45,019 bases of DNA from Colimorpha_A sp045593985 (GCA_045593985.1 JAZNXR010000126.1:1-45019); one strand, 5' to 3'; shown: positions 24,054 through 32,577, numbered from the stretch's first letter. The notes: a model not told the origin generated them from the sequence alone. A program made the numbers and translations.

Positions 24054-24683
24054 TTACTTATTTTCAAAAAATATCTTTTCTATTGCGCCTTCGCTTCGGC
24101 TTACCTTATGCTGTTCACCGATTATGATCTCATAAATGGCACGCGCAGCTTCGTCTGCCTTGCCGTCATGATTTACTACAACATAGTCATAGTACCTGAC
24201 CAGCTCAAATTCCTCAAGAGCGCGCTTCATTCTTCTTTCGATATCGTCGGGGGTGTTTGTTCCGCGGTTTACGAGACGGCTTTTCAGCGTTTCGTAATCG
24301 GGCGGGAGAATGAACACCGCAACGCTGTCGGGGAAAAGACGTTTTACGTTCATTGCGCCGTCGGTTTCGATTTCAAGAATGAGGTTTTTGCCCTCATCGA
24401 GCTTATGAAGCTCGCTTTTCAGCGTTCCGTAGTAGTTTCCGCAGTACTCTGTGTACTCGATTACGCCGTCGTTTTTGATCTGTTCCTCGAACTGCTCTCG
24501 GGTAAGGAAGTGATATTCCCTGCCGTCGATCTCGCCGGGACGGGGCGCACGTGTCGTTGCGGAAACTGAAAATGCGAAATTCGGATATTCACGGAGAAGC
24601 ATTCCGTTTACTGTTCCCTTGCCTGTTCCAGCGGCGCCGGATACGATAAGCAATATTCCTTTTGGTGGTTTAAGCGTTGTCAT
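24054..24683 (-). CDS. gmk: Guanylate kinase
   Basis: Phosphorylates GMP to GDP. The protein is 209 residues from the ATG at 24683, chosen for AAGGTGAT 6 bases before it. Two earlier ATG codons would overlap the remA end and have no good site. The P-loop is VSGAAGTGKGTV; the GMP-binding part has SVSATTRAPRPGEIDGREYHF; the lid has LVNRGTNTPDDIERRM. Note that the P-loop reads TGKGT where GKST is more usual, as in many clostridial enzymes. Confidence 0.95.
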   Translation of the reverse strand: MTTLKPPKGILLIVSGAAGTGKGTVNGMLLREYPNFAFSVSATTRAPRPGEIDGREYHFLTREQFEEQIKNDGVIEYTEYCGNYYGTLKSELHKLDEGKNLILEIETDGAMNVKRLFPDSVAVFILPPDYETLKSRLVNRGTNTPDDIERRMKRALEEFELVRYYDYVVVNHDGKADEAARAIYEIIIGEQHKVSRSEGAIEKIFFENK

Positions 24684-24693
24684 ATTATCACCT

Positions 24694-24954
24694 TTATTCG
24701 TCATCGCCCTCATCGGCGTTTTCGCCGTTCAGACGGTTGCAGATCGTTTCTGCCTGGATTGCCGAGAGGATAACGTGGTCGGAATCGGTTATGATTACCG
24801 ATCTCGTTCTTCTTCCGCAGGTTGCATCGATAATTCTTCCTTCGTCACGTGCATCCTGAATGAGTCGCTTCATGGGCGCAGAATCGGGGCTGACGAGCGA
24901 AACTACTCTGCCTGCCGAAACCATGTTGCCAAAGCCAATACTTATAAATCTCAC
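24694..24954 (-). CDS. remA: RemA-like regulator (DUF370)
   Basis: The protein is 86 residues from the GTG at 24954 (AGAGGTG 7-8 bases before); the first in-frame GTG at 24963 is inside the site. The pattern is RFISIGFGNMVSAGRVV, PDSAPMKRLIQDARDEG, and ATCGRRTRSVIITDSDHVILS. RemA in Bacillus subtilis activates matrix and osmoprotection genes as a DNA-wrapping ring. Here it lies between yicC and gmk, its conserved place in Clostridia, where a broader role is not known. Confidence 0.92.
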   Translation of the reverse strand: MRFISIGFGNMVSAGRVVSLVSPDSAPMKRLIQDARDEGRIIDATCGRRTRSVIITDSDHVILSAIQAETICNRLNGENADEGDDE

Positions 24955-24966
24955 GGTAGTCACCTC

Positions 24967-25854
24967 TTATTCGAGATTTTGTATCTGTTCTCTTATCTTT
25001 TCAAGCTCGCACTTTGCATCGACCACGAGCGCCGTTATTGCGCTGTCGTTGCACTTTGAGCCTGTCGTGTTCACTTCTCTGTTCATTTCCTGAAGAAGGA
25101 AATCAAGACGGCGACCGACGGGGCCGTCACCGTTCATTGCCTCGTCAAAGGCGTCAAAATGGCTTCCGAGTCGGACAAGCTCCTCGTCAACTGCTACCTT
25201 ATCCGCAAAAATCGCACATTCCGTCAGAATTCTTTGAGAATCAAACTCGAAATCCATTTCGGATATATGCTGGCGCAGGCGAGCTTCAAGGCGGTCACGG
25301 TAGGATTCGATCTGAGCCTTCGAAAGCTCTGCGATCTTTGCCGCCATTACTACGAGATTTTCCTTCTTCGCAAGAAGATCTGCGCGGAGATTTGCACCCT
25401 CTCGCTCTCTGTTTGCATTGAATGCAGCGAGCGCTTCATTCAGGATCGGAAGAAATTCGTTCCAATCGCGCTCGGAATCCTCCTCGGGCTTCTTTACAAG
25501 GAAAATGTCACGGTTTTGAGCAACAGACATTGTCGATATATCATCGGATAGAGAAAATTCGTCACGGAGCTTGCGAAGCGCCGCAATATATCCCTCCGCA
25601 TAGGCGGTATCAAGCTCGACCGTTGTTCCAACGCTTTCGGTTACTTCAACGAAAACGCTAACCTCGACCTTGCCTCGTGTAATTCCGCTTTCCTTGATAT
25701 GCGATATTATTTTTTCTTCGAAAAAGCCGTAGGCACGAGGAAGCTTTACATAGGTATCGAGATAGCGGTTATTTACCGATTTTATCTCGCATATATAGTT
25801 TTTTCCCTCGCCAACACCTGTGGCTCTGCCGAAGGCGGTCATGCTTTTTATCAT
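24967..25854 (-). CDS. yicC: YicC family endoribonuclease
   Basis: The protein is 295 residues from the ATG at 25854 (MIKSMTAFGRATG), with AAAGAGTG 6-7 bases before. The motifs SMTAFGRA and EIKSVNNRYLDTYVKLP at the N-terminus, and EMNREVNTTGSKCND near the C-terminus, define the family. YicC/YloC proteins are endoribonucleases in Escherichia coli and Bacillus subtilis. It is the first gene of the yicC-remA-gmk-rpoZ-priA-def-fmt-yugP-rsmB operon and has a near-consensus promoter. A longer frame upstream runs through the promoter and was rejected. Confidence 0.93.
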   Translation of the reverse strand: MIKSMTAFGRATGVGEGKNYICEIKSVNNRYLDTYVKLPRAYGFFEEKIISHIKESGITRGKVEVSVFVEVTESVGTTVELDTAYAEGYIAALRKLRDEFSLSDDISTMSVAQNRDIFLVKKPEEDSERDWNEFLPILNEALAAFNANREREGANLRADLLAKKENLVVMAAKIAELSKAQIESYRDRLEARLRQHISEMDFEFDSQRILTECAIFADKVAVDEELVRLGSHFDAFDEAMNGDGPVGRRLDFLLQEMNREVNTTGSKCNDSAITALVVDAKCELEKIREQIQNLE

Positions 25855-25894
25855 CGTTTTCACTCTTTCCGGAAACAAATAAACATATATATTA

Positions 25895-25938
25895 ATTGTA
25901 CTATTTTTTAACGCTTTTGTCAATGACAAAAGCGTTAA
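25895..25938 (-). promoter_or_regulatory. Promoter of the yicC operon overlapping a 14-bp inverted repeat
   Basis: TTGACA (25918-25923) and TACAAT (25895-25900) are separated by 17 bases on the minus strand. The -35 lies in the middle of a perfect 14-bp inverted repeat (25908-25938; TTAACGCTTTTGTC, 3-base centre). The repeat also sits just after the stop of the next upstream gene. It may be an operator or a hairpin at the end of the upstream transcript; there is no T-run after it. Confidence 0.75.
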
Positions 25939-25944
25939 AACCGA

Positions 25945-26484
25945 TTAATTCTTAAAATACTTTTCTATGCGGAATTTTTCACGAAGTCCGAGCAGATAAT
26001 AGGTTATCAGCCTTGTCATTGCAATATCGTATACGATAAATGCGGCGTTGCCGACAATAAAGAGCATAACTGTCAGCTCCTCGCCGTCTACGTTAAAGAG
26101 ATACTTTGCGCACAAGGTCGATCCGATAAGGATTATATTGAAATATACTACCTTTAACATCCAGGAGAACAGCCGTGGCAGCTTCTCGATCTGCTGCTTC
26201 AGCATAGGATATATTCCGCCGAATGCCATATAAAGGATGGCGGAAAATTTATCCGGAAGCAGAAGCATTGATAAAAGCGACGTCGTGACGTATATGAGAT
26301 ACTGATAAGGACTGCCCATTTCAAGAATCGCAAAGAACACGAATATTGATGCAATTGCAACCATCGTCAGATCGAGAAATCCCGTTACCGATCCTATGAG
26401 CATTACAACGATGCTGAGAGCCGACAGCACCGCAGATACTGCGAGCTTTTTGGTGTTGCTCTTCAAGTTGTTTTTCTTTTTCAT
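25945..26484 (-). CDS. Small integral membrane protein of unknown function
   Basis: The protein is 179 residues with a basic N-terminus (MKKKNNLKSNTKKL) and five or six hydrophobic spans, for example LSALSIVVMLIGSVTGF and MVAIASIFVFFAILEMG. The overall look, with short loops and a Gly/Pro-containing first half, is like substrate-binding S components of ECF transporters or DUF2232 proteins, but no signature was recognised. It starts one base after the DnaJ-like gene and is the last gene of a three-gene operon. Confidence 0.75.
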   Translation of the reverse strand: MKKKNNLKSNTKKLAVSAVLSALSIVVMLIGSVTGFLDLTMVAIASIFVFFAILEMGSPYQYLIYVTTSLLSMLLLPDKFSAILYMAFGGIYPMLKQQIEKLPRLFSWMLKVVYFNIILIGSTLCAKYLFNVDGEELTVMLFIVGNAAFIVYDIAMTRLITYYLLGLREKFRIEKYFKN

Positions 26485-26485
26485 A

Positions 26486-27121
26486 TTAACAGCAGCTTAT
26501 CAGGTCTCCGCCGCAGCATTCGCAGCAGCAGTCTGCGCAGATAAGTCCTTGACAAAGGTCGCAAGCGGAGCATCCGCCGACGTTTGACGTGTTGTAACCG
26601 CCACCGTATGACTGCGCTCGTGCTCTTATATTGTTAAGAGCGTTGCGGTATTCGATATTATTCGGATCCATGTAGCAGGCTGTTTCAAAATACTTCTGCG
26701 CATCATAGAACCAGTTTTTCTGGGCAAGCACACAGCCTTTAAGGAAATTCCATTCTGCATTGCGCGCTCCGACCGGCATTGAATTAAGAATCAAGTCGGC
26801 GTCGGAATATCTGCCTGCATTTATATACTGACGTACCTTCAAAAAATCCTCTGCGTTAGCGCCCGAATAATCGCTTCCGTATGCGCCGTAGCTTCCGCCT
26901 TGATTTTTGTAGCTCTCGCCCTTCGAAGCCGCTGCACGAATTTTCTGTATTTCGTCATAAGCGGTGTTTATTTCCTTCATTTTCTCGCCGGCAAGGTCAG
27001 CAAGCGGAGTTCCTGCGTAGTTATCGGGGTGATACTTTCGCGCAAGCTCTCTATATGCCTTTTTGATTTCATCGTCCGTGGCGTCACGTGAAACGCCAAG
27101 CACCTTGTAAGGATCGGTCAT
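26486..27121 (-). CDS. DnaJ-domain protein with TPR-like middle and Cys-rich tail
   Basis: The protein is 211 residues. Residues 4-65 are a J domain (DPYKVLGVSRDATDDEIKKA, HPD in KYHPDNY). A Gly/Tyr/Ser linker leads to a helical region with a TPR-like repeat (AEWNFLKGCVLAQKNWFYDA, FETACYMDPNN). The last 30 residues hold 11 cysteines (CSAC, CQG, CADCCCECC, SCC). J domains stimulate Hsp70; the tail could bind zinc or lie near membranes after lipidation. It lies 5 bases after the DUF5685 gene. Such trios are seen in Clostridia; the joint role is not known. Confidence 0.85.
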   Translation of the reverse strand: MTDPYKVLGVSRDATDDEIKKAYRELARKYHPDNYAGTPLADLAGEKMKEINTAYDEIQKIRAAASKGESYKNQGGSYGAYGSDYSGANAEDFLKVRQYINAGRYSDADLILNSMPVGARNAEWNFLKGCVLAQKNWFYDAQKYFETACYMDPNNIEYRNALNNIRARAQSYGGGYNTSNVGGCSACDLCQGLICADCCCECCGGDLISCC

Positions 27122-27126
27122 TACAT

Positions 27127-27942
27127 TTATTCCTTTACTATCTTGTTAGCCTTGGACGTAAGTCCAAGATAAATTATATTTTTCACTATGTTCATTATGC
27201 CGTCATCGTAGGGCGTTATCAGCTCTACCGCCCGGGATACCGCCTCAAGCTCAAGCGTGAGGGAGATTTTTATTCTCTCGGCATTCAGCTCGGTCAGCGG
27301 ATTGAATTCGCCTCTTTTTTTGTCCTTTTCAAAGTCATCGGCGGCGTCGGCAATATATATCCATCTTCCGATGTGAAGCCCGATCTCGCTTGCGATCAGC
27401 TTCGCTTGAGCGCCTAAATCACAGGCGAAAATTTCCGCAAGCAATTCCCCGAATACCTGCGCTGCCGAATCGAGAGTTACCTCATCGGATTTTTCGATGG
27501 CATCAAGCTCGCCGAGCTTATTTTTTATGAAAAGGTCAAGGTCGAGAAGTGCCGCCTTCTTCTTCATTCTTTTTGCCGAAAAAAGGAGAAAACGGGATAA
27601 AAGCTTCTTTATTCCCTTTTTGTCTTTTACGTCATCTGCTATATTGTGATAGGCAAGAAGTGCGCCCACCGCCGCAGAATATTCAAGAGTCGGGTTGCTT
27701 AGCATTATCGCCTTTTTCTTGAATGGCGATACGGCACAGCTTCCGCTTTTGAATTCAAGCTTTTCCTCAGTCAAAAGGAAGCGAACGAGGGCAAGAAATA
27801 CTATATCGTAGCTGAGTGTCAAGCGAGATTCGTTACAGACTCGCTTTCCCATAGTTTTGCAAAGTCCGCAATATGTACTTTTGTAAAAATTCAGCTCTTT
27901 TACCCTAAGCTCGCTCTCAAGGGGAGTTACATATCCGAACAT
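27127..27942 (-). CDS. DUF5685 family protein
   Basis: The protein is 271 residues with GGAGGCAGG before the ATG. The start MFGYVTPLESELRVKELNFYKSTYCGLCKTMGK matches DUF5685 in pattern, including the CGLC pair, which is followed by a conserved Cys (CNESR). The rest is largely helical, with HNIADDVKDKKG and LHIGRWIYIADAADDFEKDKK; the DDxxD-like acids resemble helical isoprenoid or diiron folds, but no activity is known. It is the first gene of the trio with the DnaJ-like and membrane proteins and has its own promoter. Confidence 0.85.
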   Translation of the reverse strand: MFGYVTPLESELRVKELNFYKSTYCGLCKTMGKRVCNESRLTLSYDIVFLALVRFLLTEEKLEFKSGSCAVSPFKKKAIMLSNPTLEYSAAVGALLAYHNIADDVKDKKGIKKLLSRFLLFSAKRMKKKAALLDLDLFIKNKLGELDAIEKSDEVTLDSAAQVFGELLAEIFACDLGAQAKLIASEIGLHIGRWIYIADAADDFEKDKKRGEFNPLTELNAERIKISLTLELEAVSRAVELITPYDDGIMNIVKNIIYLGLTSKANKIVKE

Positions 27943-27972
27943 CCTGCCTCCAAAAATAATAATACATTATAC

Positions 27973-28001
27973 ATTATACCTCAACTTACCGAAAAAGTCT
28001 A
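27973..28001 (-). promoter_or_regulatory. Promoter of the DUF5685-DnaJ-membrane operon
   Basis: TAGACT and TATAAT are separated by 17 bases on the minus strand, about 30 bases before the DUF5685 start. The -35 is weak. Confidence 0.6.
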
Positions 28002-28052
28002 TAAAATAGCTTCCTTTCTTACAAATTATTAACATATTCGTAATAAATAAAA

Positions 28053-28071
28053 AAAGCCCCATCGGGGCTTT
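28053..28071 (-). terminator. Terminator of the DUF6514 gene
   Basis: AAAGCCCC and GGGGCTTT form an 8-bp stem with a 3-base loop, followed by TTTTTTT on the minus strand. It abuts the stop codon. Confidence 0.9.
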
Positions 28072-28325
28072 CAGGGAAGAATATCCTCAAGGACGTCATG
28101 GGCTGATATCGGTGTTACCCGACACTTGACGAAAAGCTCGAAGATCTCAACGGCACGTTCTTTTATAGAGGTTACGTCAGGAAGAAATACAGATTCGTCA
28201 CCGTACTTACATTCAATAGAGTACGACGGACGAGAATCAAGCGTCTCCTCGTACAGACAATATTTGAGTAATAGTCCTTCCTCCTCCGCAACATTTAATC
28301 TCACAAGCTCCATCGTCCTGTCCAT
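28071..28325 (-). CDS. DUF6514 family protein
   Basis: The protein is 84 residues with GGAGGG 8-9 bases before the ATG. The N-terminal part EEEGLLLKYCLYEE and the C-terminal part DVTSIKERAVEIFELFVKCRVTPISAHDVLEDIL follow the DUF6514 pattern known from Clostridia. There is no signal peptide or metal site. It has its own promoter and terminator; no function is known. Confidence 0.8.
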   Translation of the reverse strand: MDRTMELVRLNVAEEEGLLLKYCLYEETLDSRPSYSIECKYGDESVFLPDVTSIKERAVEIFELFVKCRVTPISAHDVLEDILP

Positions 28326-28354
28326 TTTCTATCCCTCCGAATTTCGTTACCGAA

Positions 28355-28384
28355 AGTATAGCATCGCAATGAGGGGTTTGTAAA
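28355..28384 (-). promoter_or_regulatory. Promoter of the DUF6514 gene
   Basis: TTTACA and TATACT are separated by 18 bases on the minus strand, about 30 bases before the ATG. Between this promoter and the antiporter terminator (28385-28543) nothing further was recognised. Confidence 0.6.
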
Positions 28385-28543
28385 TAGATTTGGCTTTGTA
28401 ATCGAAGTCGGTTTTTTGGCAAAACAGCAGCAAATTTTGCCATTTCGTTGCTTTTTCGATGAATATTCGCTCGTTTATTCGTTTTTGCCGTCGAAAATGA
28501 ATATAAATTGCGAAGTTTTTATAATTATACAGGTTATATGAAT

Positions 28544-28573
28544 AATAAAACTGCCGTTAAACGGCAGTTTTAT
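28544..28573 (-). terminator. Terminator of the antiporter gene, containing its stop codon
   Basis: AATAAAACTGCCGT and ACGGCAGTTTTATT form a strong stem with a 2-3 base loop. The TAA stop of the antiporter is in the loop. The T-run on the minus strand is short. Confidence 0.75.
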
Positions 28574-29858
28574 TTTGATTCTTCTTATTGATATGTGCGA
28601 TCTCGCGTTCGGTAAGCGGTCTTTCTTTAATTTCGCCTGCCTTTTCGAGAGCAATTCTCGTGAGAAGCGGTCCGACAAGCTCGTATACGAGTACGGCAAA
28701 GAGCGCAACGCTACGAATGATCGGTCCCGCAACCGGAAGCGCCATTGCGGTGAGCGACATTCCAAGCGAAACGCCTGCCTGCGGAAGCAGGGTTATACCG
28801 AGATATTTTTGTATCGTGGGATCGCATTTCGTCATTTTTGCCGAGAGCTGTGCTCCGTATATCTTGCCGAGCGAGCGGAAGATTATATAAACAATACCAA
28901 CTACGATTATTGCCCAATTGGAGAAGACCTTGAAGTTAAGATCACAGCCGCTGAGAACGAAGAAGAGAACCATAAGCGGTCCCGTCCAACGGTCGATGCG
29001 GTCCATAAGCTCCTCCGAGAAGTCGCAGAGGTTGCAGAATACCGTTCCCATCGCCATACATACGAGAAGCGGAGAGAATACGAGCTTTATGTTTGCTCCG
29101 AGGTCAAATTCGAGCTGCGAAAGCGCGACAGCGAGGAACACAAACATTACCGAAACGCTCATTCTCTTTGAGCGGGAATGGAAGAACTGCTCACAGAAGT
29201 GGAATGCCAAGCCAATGATCGCACCGAGAAGAAGCGAGCATACGACTTCAAGTATCGGATCTACGATTATTGATGCAACGTCAAGATGATGCAACTCAAG
29301 AGATTTCGCGATACCGAAGGATACTGCGAAAACGACGAGTCCGACCATATCGTCAAGTGCGACGACGGGAAGAAGCATTTTCGTAAGCGGTCCGTCCGCC
29401 TTATACTGCTTTACGACCATAAGAGTTGCCGCCGGTGCGGTCGCTGTCGCAATTGCGCCGAGTGTAAGCACAGCAGAAAGGGGAAGCTTTTCGGGGCCTA
29501 ATATCAGATGCAATCCGTAGAGGGCAAGGTCAACGAAAAGCGTTGCTACGAGTGCCTGGAAAATTGCGATAATAACAGCTTTTTTACCGATTTTTTTGAG
29601 AGCATCAAGACGGAATTCGTTTCCCATCGTGAATGCGATGAAGCCAAGCGCGACCTCCGAAAGAAGGTTAAATCCGTGTACCTGCTCAAGCGAATTGAAG
29701 CCGAGGCCCGGGACGTCAAACGCACCTATGCAAAACGGTCCGATCAGTATTCCTGCGACCAGATATGCGGTAACGGCAGGAAGATTAAATTTTTTCGTCA
29801 CTCTTGACAGCATAAGTCCTGCGAACAGCGCAAGAGTAAGCGGAAGAAGCGTATACAT
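28557..29858 (-). CDS. Kef-type cation:proton antiporter
   Basis: The protein is 433 residues with about 12 hydrophobic spans. Family marks of the CPA2 group are NLPAVTAYLVAGILIGPF, FTMGNEFRLDALK and the Asp pair in LPVVALDDMVGLVVFA, which in this family carries cations and protons. No TrkA-N or TrkA-C regulatory domain follows, so it is shorter than KefB/KefC and closer to NapA-like forms. It probably exchanges Na+ or K+ for H+ at the membrane. Single gene with its own promoter; a GTGGGC/GCCCAC hairpin (29883-29897) lies in the 5' leader close to the ribosome binding site. Confidence 0.9.
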   Translation of the reverse strand: MYTLLPLTLALFAGLMLSRVTKKFNLPAVTAYLVAGILIGPFCIGAFDVPGLGFNSLEQVHGFNLLSEVALGFIAFTMGNEFRLDALKKIGKKAVIIAIFQALVATLFVDLALYGLHLILGPEKLPLSAVLTLGAIATATAPAATLMVVKQYKADGPLTKMLLPVVALDDMVGLVVFAVSFGIAKSLELHHLDVASIIVDPILEVVCSLLLGAIIGLAFHFCEQFFHSRSKRMSVSVMFVFLAVALSQLEFDLGANIKLVFSPLLVCMAMGTVFCNLCDFSEELMDRIDRWTGPLMVLFFVLSGCDLNFKVFSNWAIIVVGIVYIIFRSLGKIYGAQLSAKMTKCDPTIQKYLGITLLPQAGVSLGMSLTAMALPVAGPIIRSVALFAVLVYELVGPLLTRIALEKAGEIKERPLTEREIAHINKKNQNKTAV

Positions 29859-29906
29859 TCATTTCACCTTTTTAGTTTTTGTGTGGGCAAAGCCCACCGA
29901 GGTTAA

Positions 29907-29935
29907 ATTATACTCTATTTTTATCCTTTGAGCAA
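29907..29935 (-). promoter_or_regulatory. Promoter of the antiporter gene
   Basis: TTGCTC and TATAAT are separated by 17 bases on the minus strand. The leader of about 40 bases contains a 6-bp hairpin. Confidence 0.6.
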
Positions 29936-30000
29936 GATGAATAAGTGTCAATTTTACACAACACCAACAGTATTTATTTGGTGATTACGCCTTAATAATA

Positions 30001-30034
30001 AAAAACTCCGAAAGCAATGCTTTCGGTTTTTTTT
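30001..30034 (-). terminator. Terminator of the phospho-sugar operon
   Basis: AAAACCGAAAGC and GCTTTCGGAGTTTT form the stem, with a T-run on the minus strand, right after the GmhA-like gene. It is nearly identical to the terminator at 34501-34533 that closes the neighbouring AraC gene. Confidence 0.88.
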
Positions 30035-30035
30035 G

Positions 30036-30659
30036 TTACTTATCGAAAAAGTGAGCTTCTACTGCGGCACAGATATAGTGATATATCGGCAAATGAAGCT
30101 CCTGTATCTTATAGGTTTCGTTTTCGGGAGCGATCACGCAGATATCCGACACGTCTTTAAGCTTTCCGCCGTCCTTGCCCGTAAGTCCTATAACCGTCAT
30201 TCCGAGCGATCTCGCAACGCAAGCGGCAAGATAGACGTTAAAAGCGTTTCCGGATGTGCTGATGCCTATGAAAACGTCGTTTTCTCTGCCGAGTCCGTAT
30301 ACACTCTGCGCGTATATCAAGTTGGGATCAACGTCGTTTGAAAACGCCGTATTAAGCGCAGTAAGCGAACAAAGCGAAATTGCGGGAAGCGCTCCCTGAA
30401 GTCCACATAAAACCTCGTCGGAGAGCTCGGGGCATTTCCTCTTCATTTCGCTTATCTTTGCGGGCGGTATCGGTCTTTTCTTCAAAAAGCCCTTCATAAG
30501 CTCACCGACGATATGATCGGAATCGGCGCAGCTTCCGCCGTTACCGCAGATAAGAACCTTGCCCCCATTTTCATAACACTTAACGATCTTTTCGACCGCT
30601 TTTGCGATGCTGTTTTTGGAAATTCCGAGTTGCGGATAGCGTTCAAGTAATTCGTTCAT
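30036..30659 (-). CDS. SIS-domain isomerase (GmhA-like phosphoheptose isomerase)
   Basis: The protein is 207 residues. The SIS fold has ICGNGGSCADSDHIVGELMKG, the phosphate loop GISTSGNAFNVYLA, and a C-terminal helix QELHLPIYHYICAAVEAHF. These match sedoheptulose-7-phosphate isomerase, which makes D-glycero-D-manno-heptose 7-phosphate. An insert of about 25 residues (KKRPIPPAKISEMKRK) is seen before the second helix, as in the DiaA/GmhA group. Last gene of the operon, 102 bp after the HAD gene. The gap has only a weak inverted repeat. Substrate is inferred. Confidence 0.82.
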   Translation of the reverse strand: MNELLERYPQLGISKNSIAKAVEKIVKCYENGGKVLICGNGGSCADSDHIVGELMKGFLKKRPIPPAKISEMKRKCPELSDEVLCGLQGALPAISLCSLTALNTAFSNDVDPNLIYAQSVYGLGRENDVFIGISTSGNAFNVYLAACVARSLGMTVIGLTGKDGGKLKDVSDICVIAPENETYKIQELHLPIYHYICAAVEAHFFDK

Positions 30660-30761
30660 TCTGACCTCTTATTTAATAATCAACCGTTATTGACATTAAT
30701 TCCGCGCCAAGCTCTCACGGTGACCGTCAGGTACGGCGATATCTTATGTTCTGTTTTATTC

Positions 30762-31565
30762 TCAAAGTCCAAGCCAATTTATCAGCTCATCACGCTTGGT
30801 AAAATCGCCGATAATAAGGTCTGCGCCCGCATTTACGAGGCGGCTACGCTTAACGGGATTTACTCCGCAAAGCGTTTCCTCGTTCGATGCAACTCCAAGG
30901 GTATAGCATCCTCTTTCGGCACCGAGTGCAATTTCGACCTTTCCGTCACCCACGAGAAGCAGAGAATCGGAGCTTAATCCGCTTTCGTTCAGAAGCATCT
31001 TTATGACAGCTTCCTTTGAGCATGCCTCCGCTCTTCGAGGCGCACCCTTGATAACGCTGAAATATTCGGACACGCCAAGCGCTTCGGCTTCAAGGAGGAC
31101 GTCATCGTGATCCGTTCCGCTTGCAAGGTAAAGGGATATTCCCGACTCCCCAAGCATCTTAACAAAATCGATTGCGCCCAAAATAAGGTACTTTTCGGGC
31201 AAGTCAACGCCCGTTTTCAGGCGTTCCTTGCGCTGACTGACATCTTCCATAAGACGGCGGTTATATTCGTCCTTGTACCACCAGACGTCGTGATTTGCGT
31301 CACCGCGACCGATCGCGTCAACCTGTTCTTTGAGCCATTTCATCTGATAGACTGTCTGAATACCCGTAGAAGAATCTATATACGCGTCTATTTTATCCTC
31401 TGTTTCCTTCGTTCCGTCAGAAAGCAGCTCGAGCATAAGAGAGCGCATAACCTTTTCCCAGCCGCAACGAAGCGTCGATATCGTGCCGTCAAAATCGAAA
31501 ACCGCAGCACGTATCTTACCGTTCGGTATACGGTCGGGATGCATTATTTCAAAATTATCAGTCAT
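30762..31565 (-). CDS. HAD-family phosphatase
   Basis: The protein is 267 residues from the ATG at 31565, with GGAGG 8 bases before; it overlaps the kinase stop by 8 bases. The HAD motifs are DFDGTIS (nucleophile Asp), SGTDHDD (motif II Ser/Thr), a Lys near EACSKEAVIK, and LLVGDGKVEIALGAE (motif IV). A helical cap of about 90 residues lies between motifs I and II, so it is larger than GmhB. In this operon it may remove a phosphate from the sugar bisphosphate made by the kinase; that is inference. Confidence 0.85.
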   Translation of the reverse strand: MTDNFEIMHPDRIPNGKIRAAVFDFDGTISTLRCGWEKVMRSLMLELLSDGTKETEDKIDAYIDSSTGIQTVYQMKWLKEQVDAIGRGDANHDVWWYKDEYNRRLMEDVSQRKERLKTGVDLPEKYLILGAIDFVKMLGESGISLYLASGTDHDDVLLEAEALGVSEYFSVIKGAPRRAEACSKEAVIKMLLNESGLSSDSLLLVGDGKVEIALGAERGCYTLGVASNEETLCGVNPVKRSRLVNAGADLIIGDFTKRDELINWLGL

Positions 31566-32574
31566 TACAGCACTCCTCCCATTTTGCAATGATCTCATCC
31601 TGTGAGGCAGTTCCCGTAATTCCTATCTTCTTGACTGTCACTCCCGACGCGAGGTTTGCGAACGCCATCGCCTTTTTGCCGTCCTTGCACACGGCGTATG
31701 CACACGAGAACGCAGACAAAAACGTATCTCCTGCTCCGACTATATCTATTTCACCGCTCGCAGGAGCAGTTTCAACGTACTCGCATTCGCCGTTTTCGCA
31801 CCAGAGACCGCCGAGACCGCCCAGCGTCACGATGACGGGAGCTTCGGTCTTATTCTGAAGCACTTTTCCTATTTCCATATACTCATCAAGCGTGCTTGCT
31901 TCACTTCCGACAGCTCTTGCAGCTTCCACCTCGTTCGGCTTGATCATCACGTTTTTGAAGAGTCCTATTCTGTCACGGCTGTCAACTATCACAGGAACAG
32001 TCATTGCCAACTCGCAAAGCCGTGCTCTTACGCGTTCGGTCACAACTCCATAGGTACAGTAGTCGGAAACGGCAATAACGTCGGCATCCTTTACCGCATT
32101 TTCAAGGGCGAGAAGAAGCTTCTCCTCGTCCTCGGGATCTATATCGTCATAATTTTCAAAATCGAGACGGGGATCCTCCTGAAGCTGATCCGATATTCCG
32201 AACTTAACGGGCTTGATATAACAGGTCGTTACACCGTTTTTTCTTTCAACGATAGCGGAAGCGTCAACGCCCTGCTCTTCGAACATCTCTTTAAGTATCG
32301 ATCCGCGCCAGTCGTTGGCAATTGCAGTCACGGGAATGAGCTTTCCAACACCGAGGGCAGCTATATTGCTGACGACGTTACCGCCGCCGCCCGGAGAATA
32401 GCTCTCGCTGATGACCGGCACGTTATAGTGCGGCGTTTCGCGCGACAGGCTGCTTTTCTTCATGTCGGCACGCCAATACGCATCGAGCGCAACGTCGCCG
32501 ACAAAGCACACCTTTATCTGCTTCAAGCCGTTAATGATACTTATAAGCTCGTCTTTTGTCAAACGGTTCTTCAT
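31558..32574 (-). CDS. PfkB-family sugar kinase (heptokinase HldE-N-like)
   Basis: The protein is 338 residues. Pattern: VCFVGDVALDAYW, GGGGNVVSNIAALG, DSRDRIGLFKNVMIKPNEVEAAR, and the catalytic anion hole EIDIVGAGDTFLSAFS with its base Asp. These are closest to D-beta-D-heptose 7-phosphate kinases (N-half of HldE). The nucleotidyltransferase half is absent, as is a separate hldC-like gene in this window. It starts 3 bases after the deoxyhypusine-synthase-like gene. It probably phosphorylates a sugar phosphate at C1; the exact sugar is unknown. Confidence 0.85.
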   Translation of the reverse strand: MKNRLTKDELISIINGLKQIKVCFVGDVALDAYWRADMKKSSLSRETPHYNVPVISESYSPGGGGNVVSNIAALGVGKLIPVTAIANDWRGSILKEMFEEQGVDASAIVERKNGVTTCYIKPVKFGISDQLQEDPRLDFENYDDIDPEDEEKLLLALENAVKDADVIAVSDYCTYGVVTERVRARLCELAMTVPVIVDSRDRIGLFKNVMIKPNEVEAARAVGSEASTLDEYMEIGKVLQNKTEAPVIVTLGGLGGLWCENGECEYVETAPASGEIDIVGAGDTFLSAFSCAYAVCKDGKKAMAFANLASGVTVKKIGITGTASQDEIIAKWEECCND

Positions 32575-32577
32575 ATC

